Assembly (NCBI RefSeq): GCF_001282115.1
Contig: NZ_LJBR01000097.1
Coordinates: 1-64,000 of the forward strand
Source of the DNA: Streptomyces sp. NRRL B-24085
GTDB lineage: Bacteria > Actinomycetota > Actinomycetes > Streptomycetales > Streptomycetaceae
Length of the DNA stretch: 64,000 bases
Direction: 5' to 3'
Part shown: positions 8,383 to 19,016 of the stretch, piece by piece
Numbering within the stretch: position 1 is the first letter of the stretch
Layout: each line of letters opens with the position of its first letter
The notes under the pieces: model-generated
Told to the model about the DNA's origin: nothing
The model's input: the letters and a program-made list of their open reading frames with translations, nothing else
Database searches by the model: none
Translations under genes and position numbers: made by a program

Positions 8383-8622
8383 TCATGCCTCCGGGATGTC
8401 GCCCTTGGCCCTGATGAGCGTGTCCCGGGTGATGACGACGATTCGCTCGTAGTCCGCTCGCGACGCGTCGGCGGGGAGTTCGCCGTCGAGTTGTTCCGTG
8501 ACGTCCTTGCCGATCACGGCGAAGCTTCCGTCGGCCAATTCGAAGATGTCAGGGCAGTTGCCCCCGCCCTGGCTCCCCCGAGCGCTGGGGGGTACACCGA
8601 TCCGACGGATGATCTGACTCAC
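8383..8622 (-). CDS. Small conserved protein B (CPDIFEL...FAVIG type)
   Basis: A 79-residue soluble protein, paralogous to the one at 7978-8265. Motifs are RRIGVPPSARG, CPDIFELADGSFAVIG, and RIVVITRDTLIRAKGDIPEA. I start it at GTG 8622 because GAGGAA lies about 8 nt before it and because the family motif begins immediately; a longer reading to 8706 adds unrelated sequence. It follows DUF6082 copy B (8841-9401) on the same strand after 218 bp, and precedes small protein A. No signal peptide or membrane segment. Function unknown. Confidence 0.7.
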   Translation of the reverse strand: MSQIIRRIGVPPSARGSQGGGNCPDIFELADGSFAVIGKDVTEQLDGELPADASRADYERIVVITRDTLIRAKGDIPEA

Positions 8623-8840
8623 TGTTGATTCCTCTGGTCTCACGTCTGAAGAGCTTGCGCACAACGACTGCGGGGTGGAGGCGGCCCTGTGGGGTGCGTT
8701 CGCCAACCGGCGGCGTGAGCGACGACTTGTGGAGTCGCTCTACGCGATCGAGCGTGAGTCAACCCCAGCGACGTCTGGGACAACTGGGGACTTCATCCGT
8801 TCGTTATGGCCCGAGGGTGTGATTCCCGAGAGTCGATCCC

Positions 8841-9401
8841 TCAGCCGCCTGGTGAGTCTCCAACAACCCACCATTCGTCCCCGTCGGCTTCATCCAGTTG
8901 CCGAAGCAACTCGTCAACCATCCGGCCGAGCTCGGCCTCGTCCGACCCCTCGGGCAGGGTTGCCCGCTGCCCACGAGTAGCGTGCCAGTACTCCCTGACG
9001 ACGGGATTCTGTATGAGACCGCGGATGAACCCGAAGAATTCGTCACGGCTGATGTTGCCCAGGCGGTAGGAGAGCAGCAGGTTCGTGTACAGCGCGTTGG
9101 CGAAGAGGTATTGGCGGCGTTTCTGCGGTGCCGCCGGCACTTCGAAGATGTCCAGGACCTCGGCCAGCTCAGGGCTGTCGATGGCCTTGCTCAGCAGTTC
9201 CCAGTGCAGGCGCTGTTGGCTGGCCAGGTTGGCGTGGCGCTGACCATCCGCGACCCGCTCTTCCAGGTGGTCGAGGCGCAGGTGCAGTGTGTGGAGCGCG
9301 CGCTGTTGTGCGGTCAGAGCGACGAGCGCTCCTGTCACCAGGCCGAGACCGGCTGCCAGAGGAGCGACGAACCCTCGTACTCCACGCTTCTGTGTGGCCA
9401 T
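8841..9401 (-). CDS. DUF6082 family membrane protein (copy B)
   Basis: A 186-residue protein. One hydrophobic segment near the N-terminus (about residues 10-30, PLAAGLGLVTGALVALTA) is followed by a probable coiled coil (LHTLHLRLDHLEERV) and the DUF6082 domain with LLSKAIDSPELAEVLDIFEV and YLFANALYTNLLLSYRLGN. It is shorter at the N-terminus than copy A. It is the first gene of the four-gene minus-strand block. Function unknown; the shared pattern is a membrane anchor, a coil and a cytosolic helical domain. Confidence 0.75.
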   Translation of the reverse strand: MATQKRGVRGFVAPLAAGLGLVTGALVALTAQQRALHTLHLRLDHLEERVADGQRHANLASQQRLHWELLSKAIDSPELAEVLDIFEVPAAPQKRRQYLFANALYTNLLLSYRLGNISRDEFFGFIRGLIQNPVVREYWHATRGQRATLPEGSDEAELGRMVDELLRQLDEADGDEWWVVGDSPGG

Positions 9402-9722
9402 GTCATCCCCGATCCAAACGGCCGTCCGCCGGTCGTCGGGGTGCGGGTCGACTGATGGGGACCGGCGAGCGGTGGGCGGCGCTTGCCGTCTCCCAGGGTG
9501 CCGAGCGGCTCTGATCGGCGGGGGAGGCGGAGAGGAGGCGCACGGAGGGAAGTGAGGGTCGCACGAACCGGCGCCTTCCCCAACGTCTGCCCCGCAAGTG
9601 CTGCTAACAATCGTTCACTTCGAGGGGATTGTTCCGGCTCGTATCCTGGTCCGGCATTCCCCCCACGGACGTGCGCCGGGACCGCGATCCGGTGCACGCA
9701 GCAGCGCGAAAGAGGTCGTACG
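9402..9722. other. Intergenic region between the DUF6082 block and the CobW gene
   Basis: About 320 bp between divergent genes. It must hold the promoter of the DUF6082 block and that of the CobW-like gene. The part near 9600-9650 is relatively A+T rich (AACAATCGTT at 9607-9616) and is the likeliest control region. I looked for a Zur-type palindrome because the downstream protein is a metal chaperone and did not find a convincing one. No small gene seen. Confidence 0.4.
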
Positions 9723-10825
9723 TTGAGTCAGCCGAGCGGGAGCCCCCGGCAGATCCCGGTCGTCGTGCTCGCCGGATTCCTGGGTTCCGGCAAGACCACG
9801 CTCCTCAATCATCTCCTCCACCGCAGCGGCGGCAGCCGGATCGGAGCCGTCGTCAACGACTTCGGTGCCATCGAGATCGACGCCATGGCCGTCGCCGGCG
9901 CGCTCGGCGACTCCACCGTCTCCCTCGGCAACGGCTGCCTGTGCTGCGCCGTCGACGTCAGCGAACTCGACGGATACCTCGCCAGGCTCGCCCACCCCGA
10001 CACCGGCATCGACGTCATCGTCATCGAGGCCAGCGGGCTCGCCGAGCCGCAGGAACTCGTCCGCATGGTGCTCGCCAGCGAGGAGCCCGACATCGTCTAC
10101 GGCGGTCTCGTCGAGGTCGTCGACGCCGCCGAGTTCGACGACACCCGCGCCAGGCACCCCGAGCTCGACCGCCACCTCGGTCTCGCCGACCTCGTCGTGG
10201 TCAACAAGCTCGACCGGACGGCTCCCGAGAACGCCGAGCGCGTTCTCGCGGTCGTCCGGTCCCTCGTCGACCGCGCCGCCGTCGTCCCGGCCACCTACGG
10301 CCGTGTCGACCCCGAGTTCCTCTTCGACTGCCGGCCCAGCGAGGAACGCGTCGGACAGCTCTCCTTCGACGACCTGCACGACCACGAGGACCGCGACCAC
10401 GACGGTCACGCCCACGCGGGGCACCTGCACTCCGCCTACGACAGCCTGTCCTTCACCGCGGAAACGCCCCTCGACCCGCGTCGGCTCATGGGCTTCCTCG
10501 ACAGCCGGCCCGAAGGGCTCTACCGGATCAAGGGGTACGTCGACTTCGGGCCGTACGACGTCCGCAACCGCTACGCCGTACACGCCGTAGGGCGGTTTCT
10601 GCGGTTCTACCCGGAACCCTGGCCGCCCGGCGACACCCGTCTCACCCAGCTCGTCCTCATCGGCTCCGGCATCGACACGTCCGCCCTCGGCAAGGAGCTG
10701 GAGGCGTGCAAGGGGACACAGCAGGACGCCCCGCACACCGACGAGGCCGGCATGTGGGGCGTTCTGCGTTACGTGCAGGGCACCGAGGAGGAACCCGGGG
10801 AAGAGGGGGCAGCGGGGGAACCGGC

Positions 10826-10829
<4 letters not shown>
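9723..10829 (+). CDS. CobW/COG0523-family GTP-dependent metal chaperone
   Basis: A 368-residue GTPase of the CobW/YjiA/ZNG group, which uses GTP hydrolysis to load a metal (often zinc or cobalt) on a client enzyme. The P-loop GFLGSGKTT is at residues 16-24, the metal-binding CLCC motif near residue 74, and the NKLD guanine motif near 160. A His/Asp-rich stretch (HDHEDRDHDGHAHAGHLH, about residue 218-235) fits a metal-sensing or metal-loading loop. The C-terminal CobW domain follows. I start at TTG 9723: AAGAGG lies 7 nt upstream and the family motif begins soon after. Its stop TAG and that of the convergent parC gene share the palindrome CTAG. Confidence 0.9.
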
Positions 10830-13279
<2,450 letters not shown>

Positions 13280-13612
13280 CGCTGCCGGCTCCTCTTTTCT
13301 GGTCGCTCGCCTACGGGTCGCTCACGTCGGCCCTTTGGCTCACTCTTGCTGAAGCGTGAACGGGATCTGACGCGGACCATTGTGGACCGCGGCACTGACA
13401 GTCCGGGCAGGGCCCGGCGGTGCCGCCCGGGCCCGGGGGCCGCGCAGCGCCTCCCTCACGGTTGCCCGCAGGCTACGCGATCCGCTGTGGGCGTACGCGC
13501 CCCGGGAACTTCACCGAGGGTCGGCACGCTTGCATACAGTGGCAGGACCGGCAGGAAAACAGCTCCACAAACCGCGGTTTCCACGACCGCGACGGCGATC
13601 GAAGGGACGTAC
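13280..13612. other. Divergent control region between parC and the M16 peptidase operon
   Basis: 333 bp with no credible gene. A strong G+C-rich imperfect hairpin is present at 13410-13434 (GGGCCCGGCGG / CCGCCCGGGCCC). A possible promoter for the peptidase operon is TTCACC (13510-13515) with TACAGT (13535-13540), spacing 19, weak at -35. The half near 13280-13380 probably holds the parC promoter. Confidence 0.35.
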
Positions 13613-15013
13613 ATGCCCATGGGTCACACGGCCACAGACCAGGCAGGCACCGGGGGCCTGACAGCGACCGAGCACCGCCTGGCCAACGGGCTGCGCGTGG
13701 TGCTCTCCGAGGACCACCTGACCCCGGTCGCGGCGGTGTGCCTCTGGTACGACGTCGGCTCGCGCCACGAGGTCAAGGGGCGTACCGGCCTGGCTCACCT
13801 TTTCGAGCACTTGATGTTCCAGGGCTCGAAGCAGGTGCACGGCAACGGTCACTTCGAACTCGTCCAGGGCGCGGGCGGCTCGCTGAACGGCACCACCAGC
13901 TTCGAGCGCACCAACTACTTCGAGACCATGCCGACCCACCAGCTCGAACTCGCGCTGTGGCTGGAGGCCGACCGCATGGGCTCGCTGCTGGCCGCCCTCG
14001 ACGAGGAGTCGATGGAGAACCAGCGCGACGTCGTCAAGAACGAGCGCAGGCAGCGCTACGACAACGTCCCCTACGGCACCGCGTTCGAGAAGCTGACCGC
14101 GCTCGCCTACCCGGAGGGCCACCCCTACCACCACACCCCGATCGGTTCCATGGCCGATCTGGACGCGGCCACCCTGGAGGACGCGCGCGCGTTCTTCCGC
14201 ACCTACTACGCGCCCAACAACGCCGTCCTGTCGGTCGTCGGCGACATCGACCCCGAGCAGACGCTCGCGTGGGTCGAGAAGTACTTCGGCTCCATCCCCT
14301 CGCACGACGGCAAGCCCGCGCCCCGCGACGGCTCGCTGCCCGAGATCATCGGCGAGCAGTTGCGCGAGGTCGTCGAGGAGGAGGTCCCCGCGCGCGCGTT
14401 GATGGCCGCCTACCGGCTGCCCCACGACGGCACCCGCGAGGCGGACGCGGCCGACCTCGCCCTCACCGTCCTCGGCGGCGGTGAGTCCTCCCGCCTCTAC
14501 AACCGGCTCGTACGGCGTGACCGCACGGCCGTCGCGGCCGGCTTCGGACTGCTGCGCCTGGCCGGTGCGCCCTCCCTGGGCTGGCTCGACGTGAAGACCT
14601 CCGGCGACGTCGAGGTGCCGGTCATCGAGGCCGCCATCGACGAGGAGCTCGCGCGGTTCGCCGCGGAGGGGCCCACGGCCGAGGAAATGGAGCGCGCCCA
14701 GGCCCAGTTGGAGCGCGAGTGGCTGGACCGGCTCGGCACCGTCGCGGGCCGCGCCGACGAACTGTGCCGCTACGCCGTCCTGTTCGGCGACCCGCAGCTC
14801 GCCCTGACCGCCGTGCAGCGCGTCCTGGACGTGAGCGCCGAGGAGGTCCAGGCGGTCGCCAAGGCCAGGCTGCGCCCCGACAACCGCGCGGTGCTGGTCT
14901 ACGAGCCGCTCACCCCGGCCGAGATCGCCGACAGCGCCGAGGACGCCGCCGAGGACCCCGAGGCCGCGGCAACCGTAGAAGCCAGCGACGACAACGAGGA
15001 GGCGGCCAAGTGA
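13613..15013 (+). CDS. M16 family zinc metallopeptidase (catalytic subunit)
   Basis: A 466-residue insulinase/processing-peptidase-like zinc protease. The inverted zinc motif HLFEH is at residues 62-66, and a downstream Glu lies in the SMENQRDVVKNERRQRYDN segment, as in active M16B enzymes. An R/Y-type C-terminal domain follows. ATG 13613 has GAAGG 7 nt upstream; the next ATG (13619) is less well placed. The protein has no signal peptide and is expected in the cytoplasm. The C-terminus is an acidic tail. The stop overlaps the start of a second M16 gene by 4 bp, so the two are made together and probably form a heterodimer in which the partner lacks the zinc site. Confidence 0.92.
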   Translation: MPMGHTATDQAGTGGLTATEHRLANGLRVVLSEDHLTPVAAVCLWYDVGSRHEVKGRTGLAHLFEHLMFQGSKQVHGNGHFELVQGAGGSLNGTTSFERTNYFETMPTHQLELALWLEADRMGSLLAALDEESMENQRDVVKNERRQRYDNVPYGTAFEKLTALAYPEGHPYHHTPIGSMADLDAATLEDARAFFRTYYAPNNAVLSVVGDIDPEQTLAWVEKYFGSIPSHDGKPAPRDGSLPEIIGEQLREVVEEEVPARALMAAYRLPHDGTREADAADLALTVLGGGESSRLYNRLVRRDRTAVAAGFGLLRLAGAPSLGWLDVKTSGDVEVPVIEAAIDEELARFAAEGPTAEEMERAQAQLEREWLDRLGTVAGRADELCRYAVLFGDPQLALTAVQRVLDVSAEEVQAVAKARLRPDNRAVLVYEPLTPAEIADSAEDAAEDPEAAATVEASDDNEEAAK

Positions 15014-16398
15014 GCGAGCTCGCCGCGATGGAGTTCCACCCGCAGCCGCAGGCGGGCGAGCCCAAGGTGTGGGCCTTCCCCGCCCCCGAGCGCGGGACGC
15101 TCGACAACGGCCTGACCCTGCTGCGCTGCCACCGCCCCGGCCAGCAGGTCGTCGCCGTGGAGGTGCTCCTGGACGCACCCCTGGACGCCGAACCGGCAGG
15201 ACTGGACGGCGTCGCCACAATCATGGCGCGCGCCTTCTCCGAGGGCACCGACAAGCACTCGGCCGAAGAGTTCGCCGCCGAGCTGGAGCGCTGCGGAGCC
15301 ACCCTCGACGCGCACGCCGACCACCCGGGCGTCCGCCTCAGCCTCGAAGTGCCGGCCTCCCGCCTCGCCAAGGCGCTCGGTCTGCTGGCCGACGCGCTCA
15401 GGGCGCCCGCGTTCGCGGACGGCGAGGTCGAGCGGCTCGTCCGCAACCGCCTCGACGAGATCCCGCACGAGCTGGCCAACCCGTCCCGCCGCGCCGCCAA
15501 GGAGCTCTCCAAGGAGCTGTTCCCGGCGGACTCGCGCATGTCGCGCCCGCGCCAGGGCACCGAGGAGACCGTCGAGAACATCGACTCCGCGGCCGTACGC
15601 GCCTTCTACGAGAAGCACGTGCGGCCCGCCACCGCGACCGCCGTGGTCGTCGGCGACCTCACCGGCATCGACCTGGACGCGCTGCTCGCCGACACGCTCG
15701 GTGCCTGGACCGGTTCCCCGGCCCAGCCGCGCCCGGTGCCGCCGGTGACCGCCGACGACACCGGCCGGGTGGTCATCGTGGACCGCCCCGGAGCCGTCCA
15801 GACCCAGCTCCTGATCGGCCGTATCGGCGCCGACCGGCACGCACGAGTGTGGCCCGCGCAGGTGCTCGGCACGTACTGCCTCGGCGGCACCCTCACCTCC
15901 CGCCTGGACCGCGTCCTGCGCGAGGAGAAGGGCTACACCTACGGCGTACGGTCGTTCGGCCAGGTCCTCAGGTCCGCGCCGGACGGCTCGGGCGCCGCGA
16001 TGCTCGCCATCAGCGGCTCCGTCGACACCCCGAACACCGGTCCCGCGCTGGACGACCTGTGGAAGGTGCTGCGCACGCTCGCCGAGGGCGGCCTCACCGA
16101 CGCCGAGCGCGACGTCGCCGTGCAGAACCTCGTCGGTGTGGCGCCGCTCAAGTACGAGACGGCAGCGGCCGTCGCGAGCACGCTGGCCGACCAGGTCGAG
16201 CAGCACCTGCCCGACGACTACCAGGCGACCCTGTACCAGCAGCTCGCCGCGACCGGCACCGTGGAGGCCACCGCGGCCGTCGTGAACGCCTTCCCGGTGG
16301 ACCGGCTGGTGACGGTCCTGGTCGGCGACGCGGCGGCCATCAAGGAGCCCGTCGAGGCCCTCGGTATCGGCGAGGTCAAGGTCGTCAGCGCCGAGTAG
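15010..16398 (+). CDS. M16 family peptidase-like protein (non-catalytic partner)
   Basis: A 462-residue M16-fold protein. At the place where HxxEH should occur the sequence reads MARAFSEGTDKHSAEEFA, so the zinc site is missing. The C-terminal substrate-binding elements are kept (LREEKGYTYGVRS). Known bacterial and mitochondrial M16B proteases are dimers of one catalytic and one inactive chain, and this gene fits the inactive chain. GTG 15010 overlaps the upstream stop (GTGA). A perfect hairpin terminator follows 25 bp after the stop. Substrates are unknown; family members degrade peptides or process precursors. Confidence 0.9.
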   Translation: MSELAAMEFHPQPQAGEPKVWAFPAPERGTLDNGLTLLRCHRPGQQVVAVEVLLDAPLDAEPAGLDGVATIMARAFSEGTDKHSAEEFAAELERCGATLDAHADHPGVRLSLEVPASRLAKALGLLADALRAPAFADGEVERLVRNRLDEIPHELANPSRRAAKELSKELFPADSRMSRPRQGTEETVENIDSAAVRAFYEKHVRPATATAVVVGDLTGIDLDALLADTLGAWTGSPAQPRPVPPVTADDTGRVVIVDRPGAVQTQLLIGRIGADRHARVWPAQVLGTYCLGGTLTSRLDRVLREEKGYTYGVRSFGQVLRSAPDGSGAAMLAISGSVDTPNTGPALDDLWKVLRTLAEGGLTDAERDVAVQNLVGVAPLKYETAAAVASTLADQVEQHLPDDYQATLYQQLAATGTVEATAAVVNAFPVDRLVTVLVGDAAAIKEPVEALGIGEVKVVSAE

Positions 16399-16422
16399 TC
16401 GGGCAACGGCACGCGCGTGGAG

Positions 16423-16457
16423 GGGCCCTGGTGACGACCGCGTCACCAGGGCCCTTT
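16423..16457 (+). terminator. Rho-independent-like terminator after the M16 pair
   Basis: Perfect 14-bp stem GGGCCCTGGTGACG (16423-16436) and its complement (16441-16454) with a 4-nt loop ACCG, followed by TTTG. The stem is strong even without a long T run, as is normal in streptomycetes. Confidence 0.85.
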
Positions 16458-16603
16458 GATGTCCGAATTGGGTGGGAGGTTGCCTGTCTGCCCTGTGGGA
16501 TGCGCTACAAACACCCTGATCCGTTTGGGTCTTGAAAGCCGCCCCGCTTAGCGTCTTCCGGGCTGTCCGTCAGGCACTGCGCCGCGCCCGCGGCACCGGA
16601 CAG

Positions 16604-16746
16604 TCATCGCCGAGTCCCCGTACGGCGCGAGCCAGGGGAGCCGGGGACCCACACCACGTCCCTGGGGTGAATCGGACGCCCGCGCAACCGCGAGGGGGTC
16701 CGTAGGAGACCTTCCTGCTCCGAACCCGTCAGCTAACCCGGTAGGC
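16604..16746 (+). ncRNA. c-di-AMP riboswitch (ydaO/yuaA leader)
   Basis: The leader of the M23 peptidase gene carries the conserved blocks of the ydaO/yuaA riboswitch: CGCCGAGTCCCCGTACGGCG near the 5' end, CCAGGGGAGCCGGGGACCCA, the GGGGTGAATCGG block (16664-16675), the CGCAACCGCGAG element, then CCTTCCTGCTCCGAACCCGT and CAGCTAACCCGGTAGGCG at the 3' end. This class binds c-di-AMP and in actinobacteria sits before wall-hydrolase and Rpf genes, where ligand is expected to turn expression off. In this window it lies between a terminator and the start at 16775, with no other gene. Recognition is from memory of the consensus; a covariance model would settle the boundaries. Confidence 0.9.
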
Positions 16747-16774
16747 GAGAAGGAAGGAAAGGACCAGCCACCAC

Positions 16775-17527
16775 ATGGCGTTCACCTGCGCCACCGGGAA
16801 GCACCGCCGTCCCAGCCGCATGAAGCGCACCACCGCCCGCGCCGCGGGCGTCGCCGCCCTCGCCACCACCGGCGTCATCGGCACCATCGCCGCCCCGGCG
16901 CTCGCCGCCGAGAACTCCGTCGAGCAGACCGGCCTCATGCCCGTCGTCTCCGTCGGCGACTCCCTCGCCGCCCAGCTCGACGCCCAGGCCGAGGCCCAGG
17001 CGCAGGCCGCCGCGCAGAAGAAGGCGGCGGCGGAGGCCAAGCGCAAGGCCGAGGCGCGCGCCAAGGAGATCCGCGAGGCCAAGGAGCGCGCCGCCCGCGA
17101 GGCCGAGCGCAAGCGCCTCAACGCCTTCGTCGCCCCGATCTCCGGCTCCTACGTCTCCACCGGCTACAAGAGCGGCGGCTCCATCTGGTCCTCCGGCAGC
17201 CACACCGGTGTCGACTTCCACGCCGCCAGCGGCACCTCCGTGCACGCGGTCGGCCGCGGCACCGTCGTCGAGGCCGGGTGGGGCGGGTCGTACGGAAACA
17301 ACGTCGTGATCAGGATGGCCGACGGCACGTACACCCAGTACGGTCACCTGTCGTCCATCGGCGTCTCGGTCGGCCAGTCCGTCACCCCCGGCCAGCAGAT
17401 CGGCCTCTCCGGTGCGACCGGCAACGTCACCGGCCCGCACCTGCACTTCGAGGCGCGCACCAGCCCCGAGTACGGCTCGGACATCGACCCCGTCGCCTAC
17501 CTGCGCTCGCACGGCGTCAACGTCTGA
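16775..17527 (+). CDS. Secreted M23 (LytM-type) peptidoglycan endopeptidase
   Basis: A 250-residue exported cell-wall hydrolase. A long basic Tat/Sec-type signal region ends in PALAAEN (cleavage near residue 44-45). Residues about 65-115 are an Ala/Glu/Lys/Arg-rich coiled coil, and 119-245 form the LytM domain with zinc ligands His143 and Asp147 (SHTGVDFH) and His224 in PHLHFE. The enzyme should cut peptide cross-links outside the membrane. The c-di-AMP leader just upstream implies that the messenger, which tracks turgor, controls wall opening. ATG 16775 lies downstream of GGAAAGGA; a second in-frame Met at residue 16 is possible. A 12-bp stem terminator follows. Confidence 0.93.
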   Translation: MAFTCATGKHRRPSRMKRTTARAAGVAALATTGVIGTIAAPALAAENSVEQTGLMPVVSVGDSLAAQLDAQAEAQAQAAAQKKAAAEAKRKAEARAKEIREAKERAAREAERKRLNAFVAPISGSYVSTGYKSGGSIWSSGSHTGVDFHAASGTSVHAVGRGTVVEAGWGGSYGNNVVIRMADGTYTQYGHLSSIGVSVGQSVTPGQQIGLSGATGNVTGPHLHFEARTSPEYGSDIDPVAYLRSHGVNV

Positions 17528-17549
17528 CGATCGCCCCGCGACCTCCGCG

Positions 17550-17576
17550 AAACCCCGGCTCCCGGAGCCGGGGTTT
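17550..17576 (+). terminator. Terminator after the M23 peptidase gene
   Basis: Stem AAACCCCGGCTC (17550-17561) and GAGCCGGGGTTT (17565-17576) with a 3-nt loop. It begins 22 bp after the stop codon and ends in TTT. Confidence 0.8.
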
Positions 17577-17714
17577 CGTCGTTTCCGGCACCCCGTTGTC
17601 CAAAAAATATCCCTGGATTCCGGTCCGCCGTCGGAAATTCCCGCTCATTGCAATAGAGTCACTGAACACACGTCAATCGGCGACGTTTCGCGGGGATTAA
17701 GACGGAGGTCGGAC

Positions 17715-18410
17715 ATGCGTATTCCGGCGCACTCGGTATGCACGGCGATCCGGGACGACATCGTCGCCGGTGTCCACGCGCGCGGGAGCCGGCTCACCGA
17801 GGAACTGCTCGCCCGCCGCTACGGCGTCTCACGGGTCCCCGTCCGTGAGGCCCTGCGCACCCTGGAGGCCGAGGGCTTCGTGGTGACACGGCGGCACGCG
17901 GGCGCGTGCGTCGCCGAACCCACCGAGCAGGAGGGCGCCGACCTCCTGGAGATGCGCATGCTCCTCGAACCGCTGGGCGCCTCCCGGGCCGCCCAGCGGC
18001 GCACCGAGGCCCATCTGAAGGTGCTGCGCGGCCTGGTCAGGCTGGGCCAGGAGCGGGCCAGGCGGGGCAACAGCGACGATCTGCGCTCCTTGGGGGGCTG
18101 GTTCCACGAGACGCTCGCGCAGGCCACCGGCAGCCCGGCGCTGACCTCGCTGCTGACCCAGTTGCGGCACAAGATCGCCTGGATGTACGTCGTGGACGCG
18201 CCGGCCGACCCCGTGGAGTCCTGGGCGGAGCACGGCGCGATCGTGGACGCGGTGGCCCGCGGGGACGGCGAACGGGCGCGTGCGATCACGGCACTGCACA
18301 CCGAGCGCTCGGGCGCGGCGCACCGGCTGCGGTTCGCCTCCGGGCAGGACCGCGCGGACCGTGTGAGGAGTTCGCAACATCCCGTAAACGTGACGGGTGT
18401 GCGGCATTAA
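17715..18410 (+). CDS. GntR family (FadR/FCD subgroup) transcriptional regulator
   Basis: A 231-residue DNA-binding regulator. The winged helix-turn-helix is at about 8-75 (SRLTEELLARRYGVSRVPV, REALRTLEAEGFVVTRRHAG), followed by the all-helical FCD effector domain (ADLLEMRMLLEPLGASRAAQ ... FHETLAQATGSPALTSLL ... EHGAIVDAVARGDGERA). FCD regulators usually bind small organic acids and sometimes a metal. ATG 17715 has GGAGG 6 nt upstream. It lies convergent with ptsH, 126 bp apart. The targets are not evident; the upstream A+T-rich segment (17590-17660) probably carries its promoter. Confidence 0.9.
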   Translation: MRIPAHSVCTAIRDDIVAGVHARGSRLTEELLARRYGVSRVPVREALRTLEAEGFVVTRRHAGACVAEPTEQEGADLLEMRMLLEPLGASRAAQRRTEAHLKVLRGLVRLGQERARRGNSDDLRSLGGWFHETLAQATGSPALTSLLTQLRHKIAWMYVVDAPADPVESWAEHGAIVDAVARGDGERARAITALHTERSGAAHRLRFASGQDRADRVRSSQHPVNVTGVRH

Positions 18411-18482
18411 CACGGACGCCGTATACAAAGAGGGAGTAATTCGCGGGGGCTATTTCCGCTGCCCGCAAAAGGATAAAGCGAA

Positions 18483-18510
18483 GGGCCCGCCCGATAATTC
18501 GGACGAGCCC
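18483..18510 (-). terminator. Imperfect hairpin terminator for ptsH
   Basis: GGGCCCGCCCGA (18483-18494) pairs with TCGGACGAGCCC (18499-18510) across TAAT, with internal mismatches. On the minus strand it lies 26 bp after the ptsH stop and is followed by TTCGCTTT. Confidence 0.55.
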
Positions 18511-18536
18511 CTGCCTGCTTTTCAGGACACCCGTGC

Positions 18537-18818
18537 TCAGACGGTCTCGGGAAGTTCCTCGAGCCCCTCGGCGACCAGCTTCGCGAGCCGGTCGAGAGCC
18601 GCGTCCGCGCCCTCGGCGTCGGAGGCGAGGACGACCTCCTCGCCGCCCTGGGCGCCCAGGCCGAGCACGGCCAGCATGGAGGCCGCGTTGACGGGGTTGC
18701 CGTCGGCCTTGGCGATCGTCACCGGGATACCTGCGGCCGTGGCGGCCCGGACGAAGATGGAAGCGGGGCGGGCGTGGAGGCCCTCGGCCCAGCCGACGTT
18801 GACGCGGCGCTCAGCCAT
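18537..18818 (-). CDS. ptsH: HPr, phosphocarrier protein of the sugar phosphotransferase system
   Basis: A 93-residue HPr. His15 in GLHARPAS receives the phosphate from enzyme I (phosphoenolpyruvate-derived) and passes it to sugar-specific EIIA domains in the cytoplasm. Ser47 in NAASMLAV matches the regulatory serine of Gram-positive HPr, although streptomycetes are not known for the classical HPr kinase route. Length is typical. ATG 18818 follows AAGGGCAGCATCAC. It stands as a single gene; enzyme I and the EII genes are elsewhere. Confidence 0.95.
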   Translation of the reverse strand: MAERRVNVGWAEGLHARPASIFVRAATAAGIPVTIAKADGNPVNAASMLAVLGLGAQGGEEVVLASDAEGADAALDRLAKLVAEGLEELPETV

Positions 18819-19003
18819 GTGATGCTGCCCTTCGGTGTTCAGGGTTGTCTAGACCAGTTTCCCACACGTGAAGCGTCTCCCGGGAGGGCCTGGAGTCCTC
18901 CCGGCGGTGAGACGTCGGACCGCGGCCTCGGCCCGACTTCCGTCCTTGTGCGTTCTCGCGCGTTCTCCACAGACTGCCTCGCGCCGTTGTCGTACGCGAG
19001 CCG

Positions 19004-19009
19004 TACTCT
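19004..19009 (+). promoter_or_regulatory. -10-like hexamer placed for a leaderless transcript
   Basis: TACTCT followed by 7 nt and then the ATG at 19017. No ribosome-binding site is present between them. A -35 is not clear. Confidence 0.5.
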
Positions 19010-19016
19010 GGGGCCC

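Noticed and set aside
8383-8706. Longer reading of small protein B from 8706
   Set aside because: The added 28 residues are Ala/Ser/Arg-rich without similarity to the paralogue; GTG 8622 has a ribosome-binding site.
9600-9640. Zur box before the CobW gene
   Set aside because: No match to the TGAAAATGATTTTCA-type palindrome; only a short AAC/GTT symmetry.
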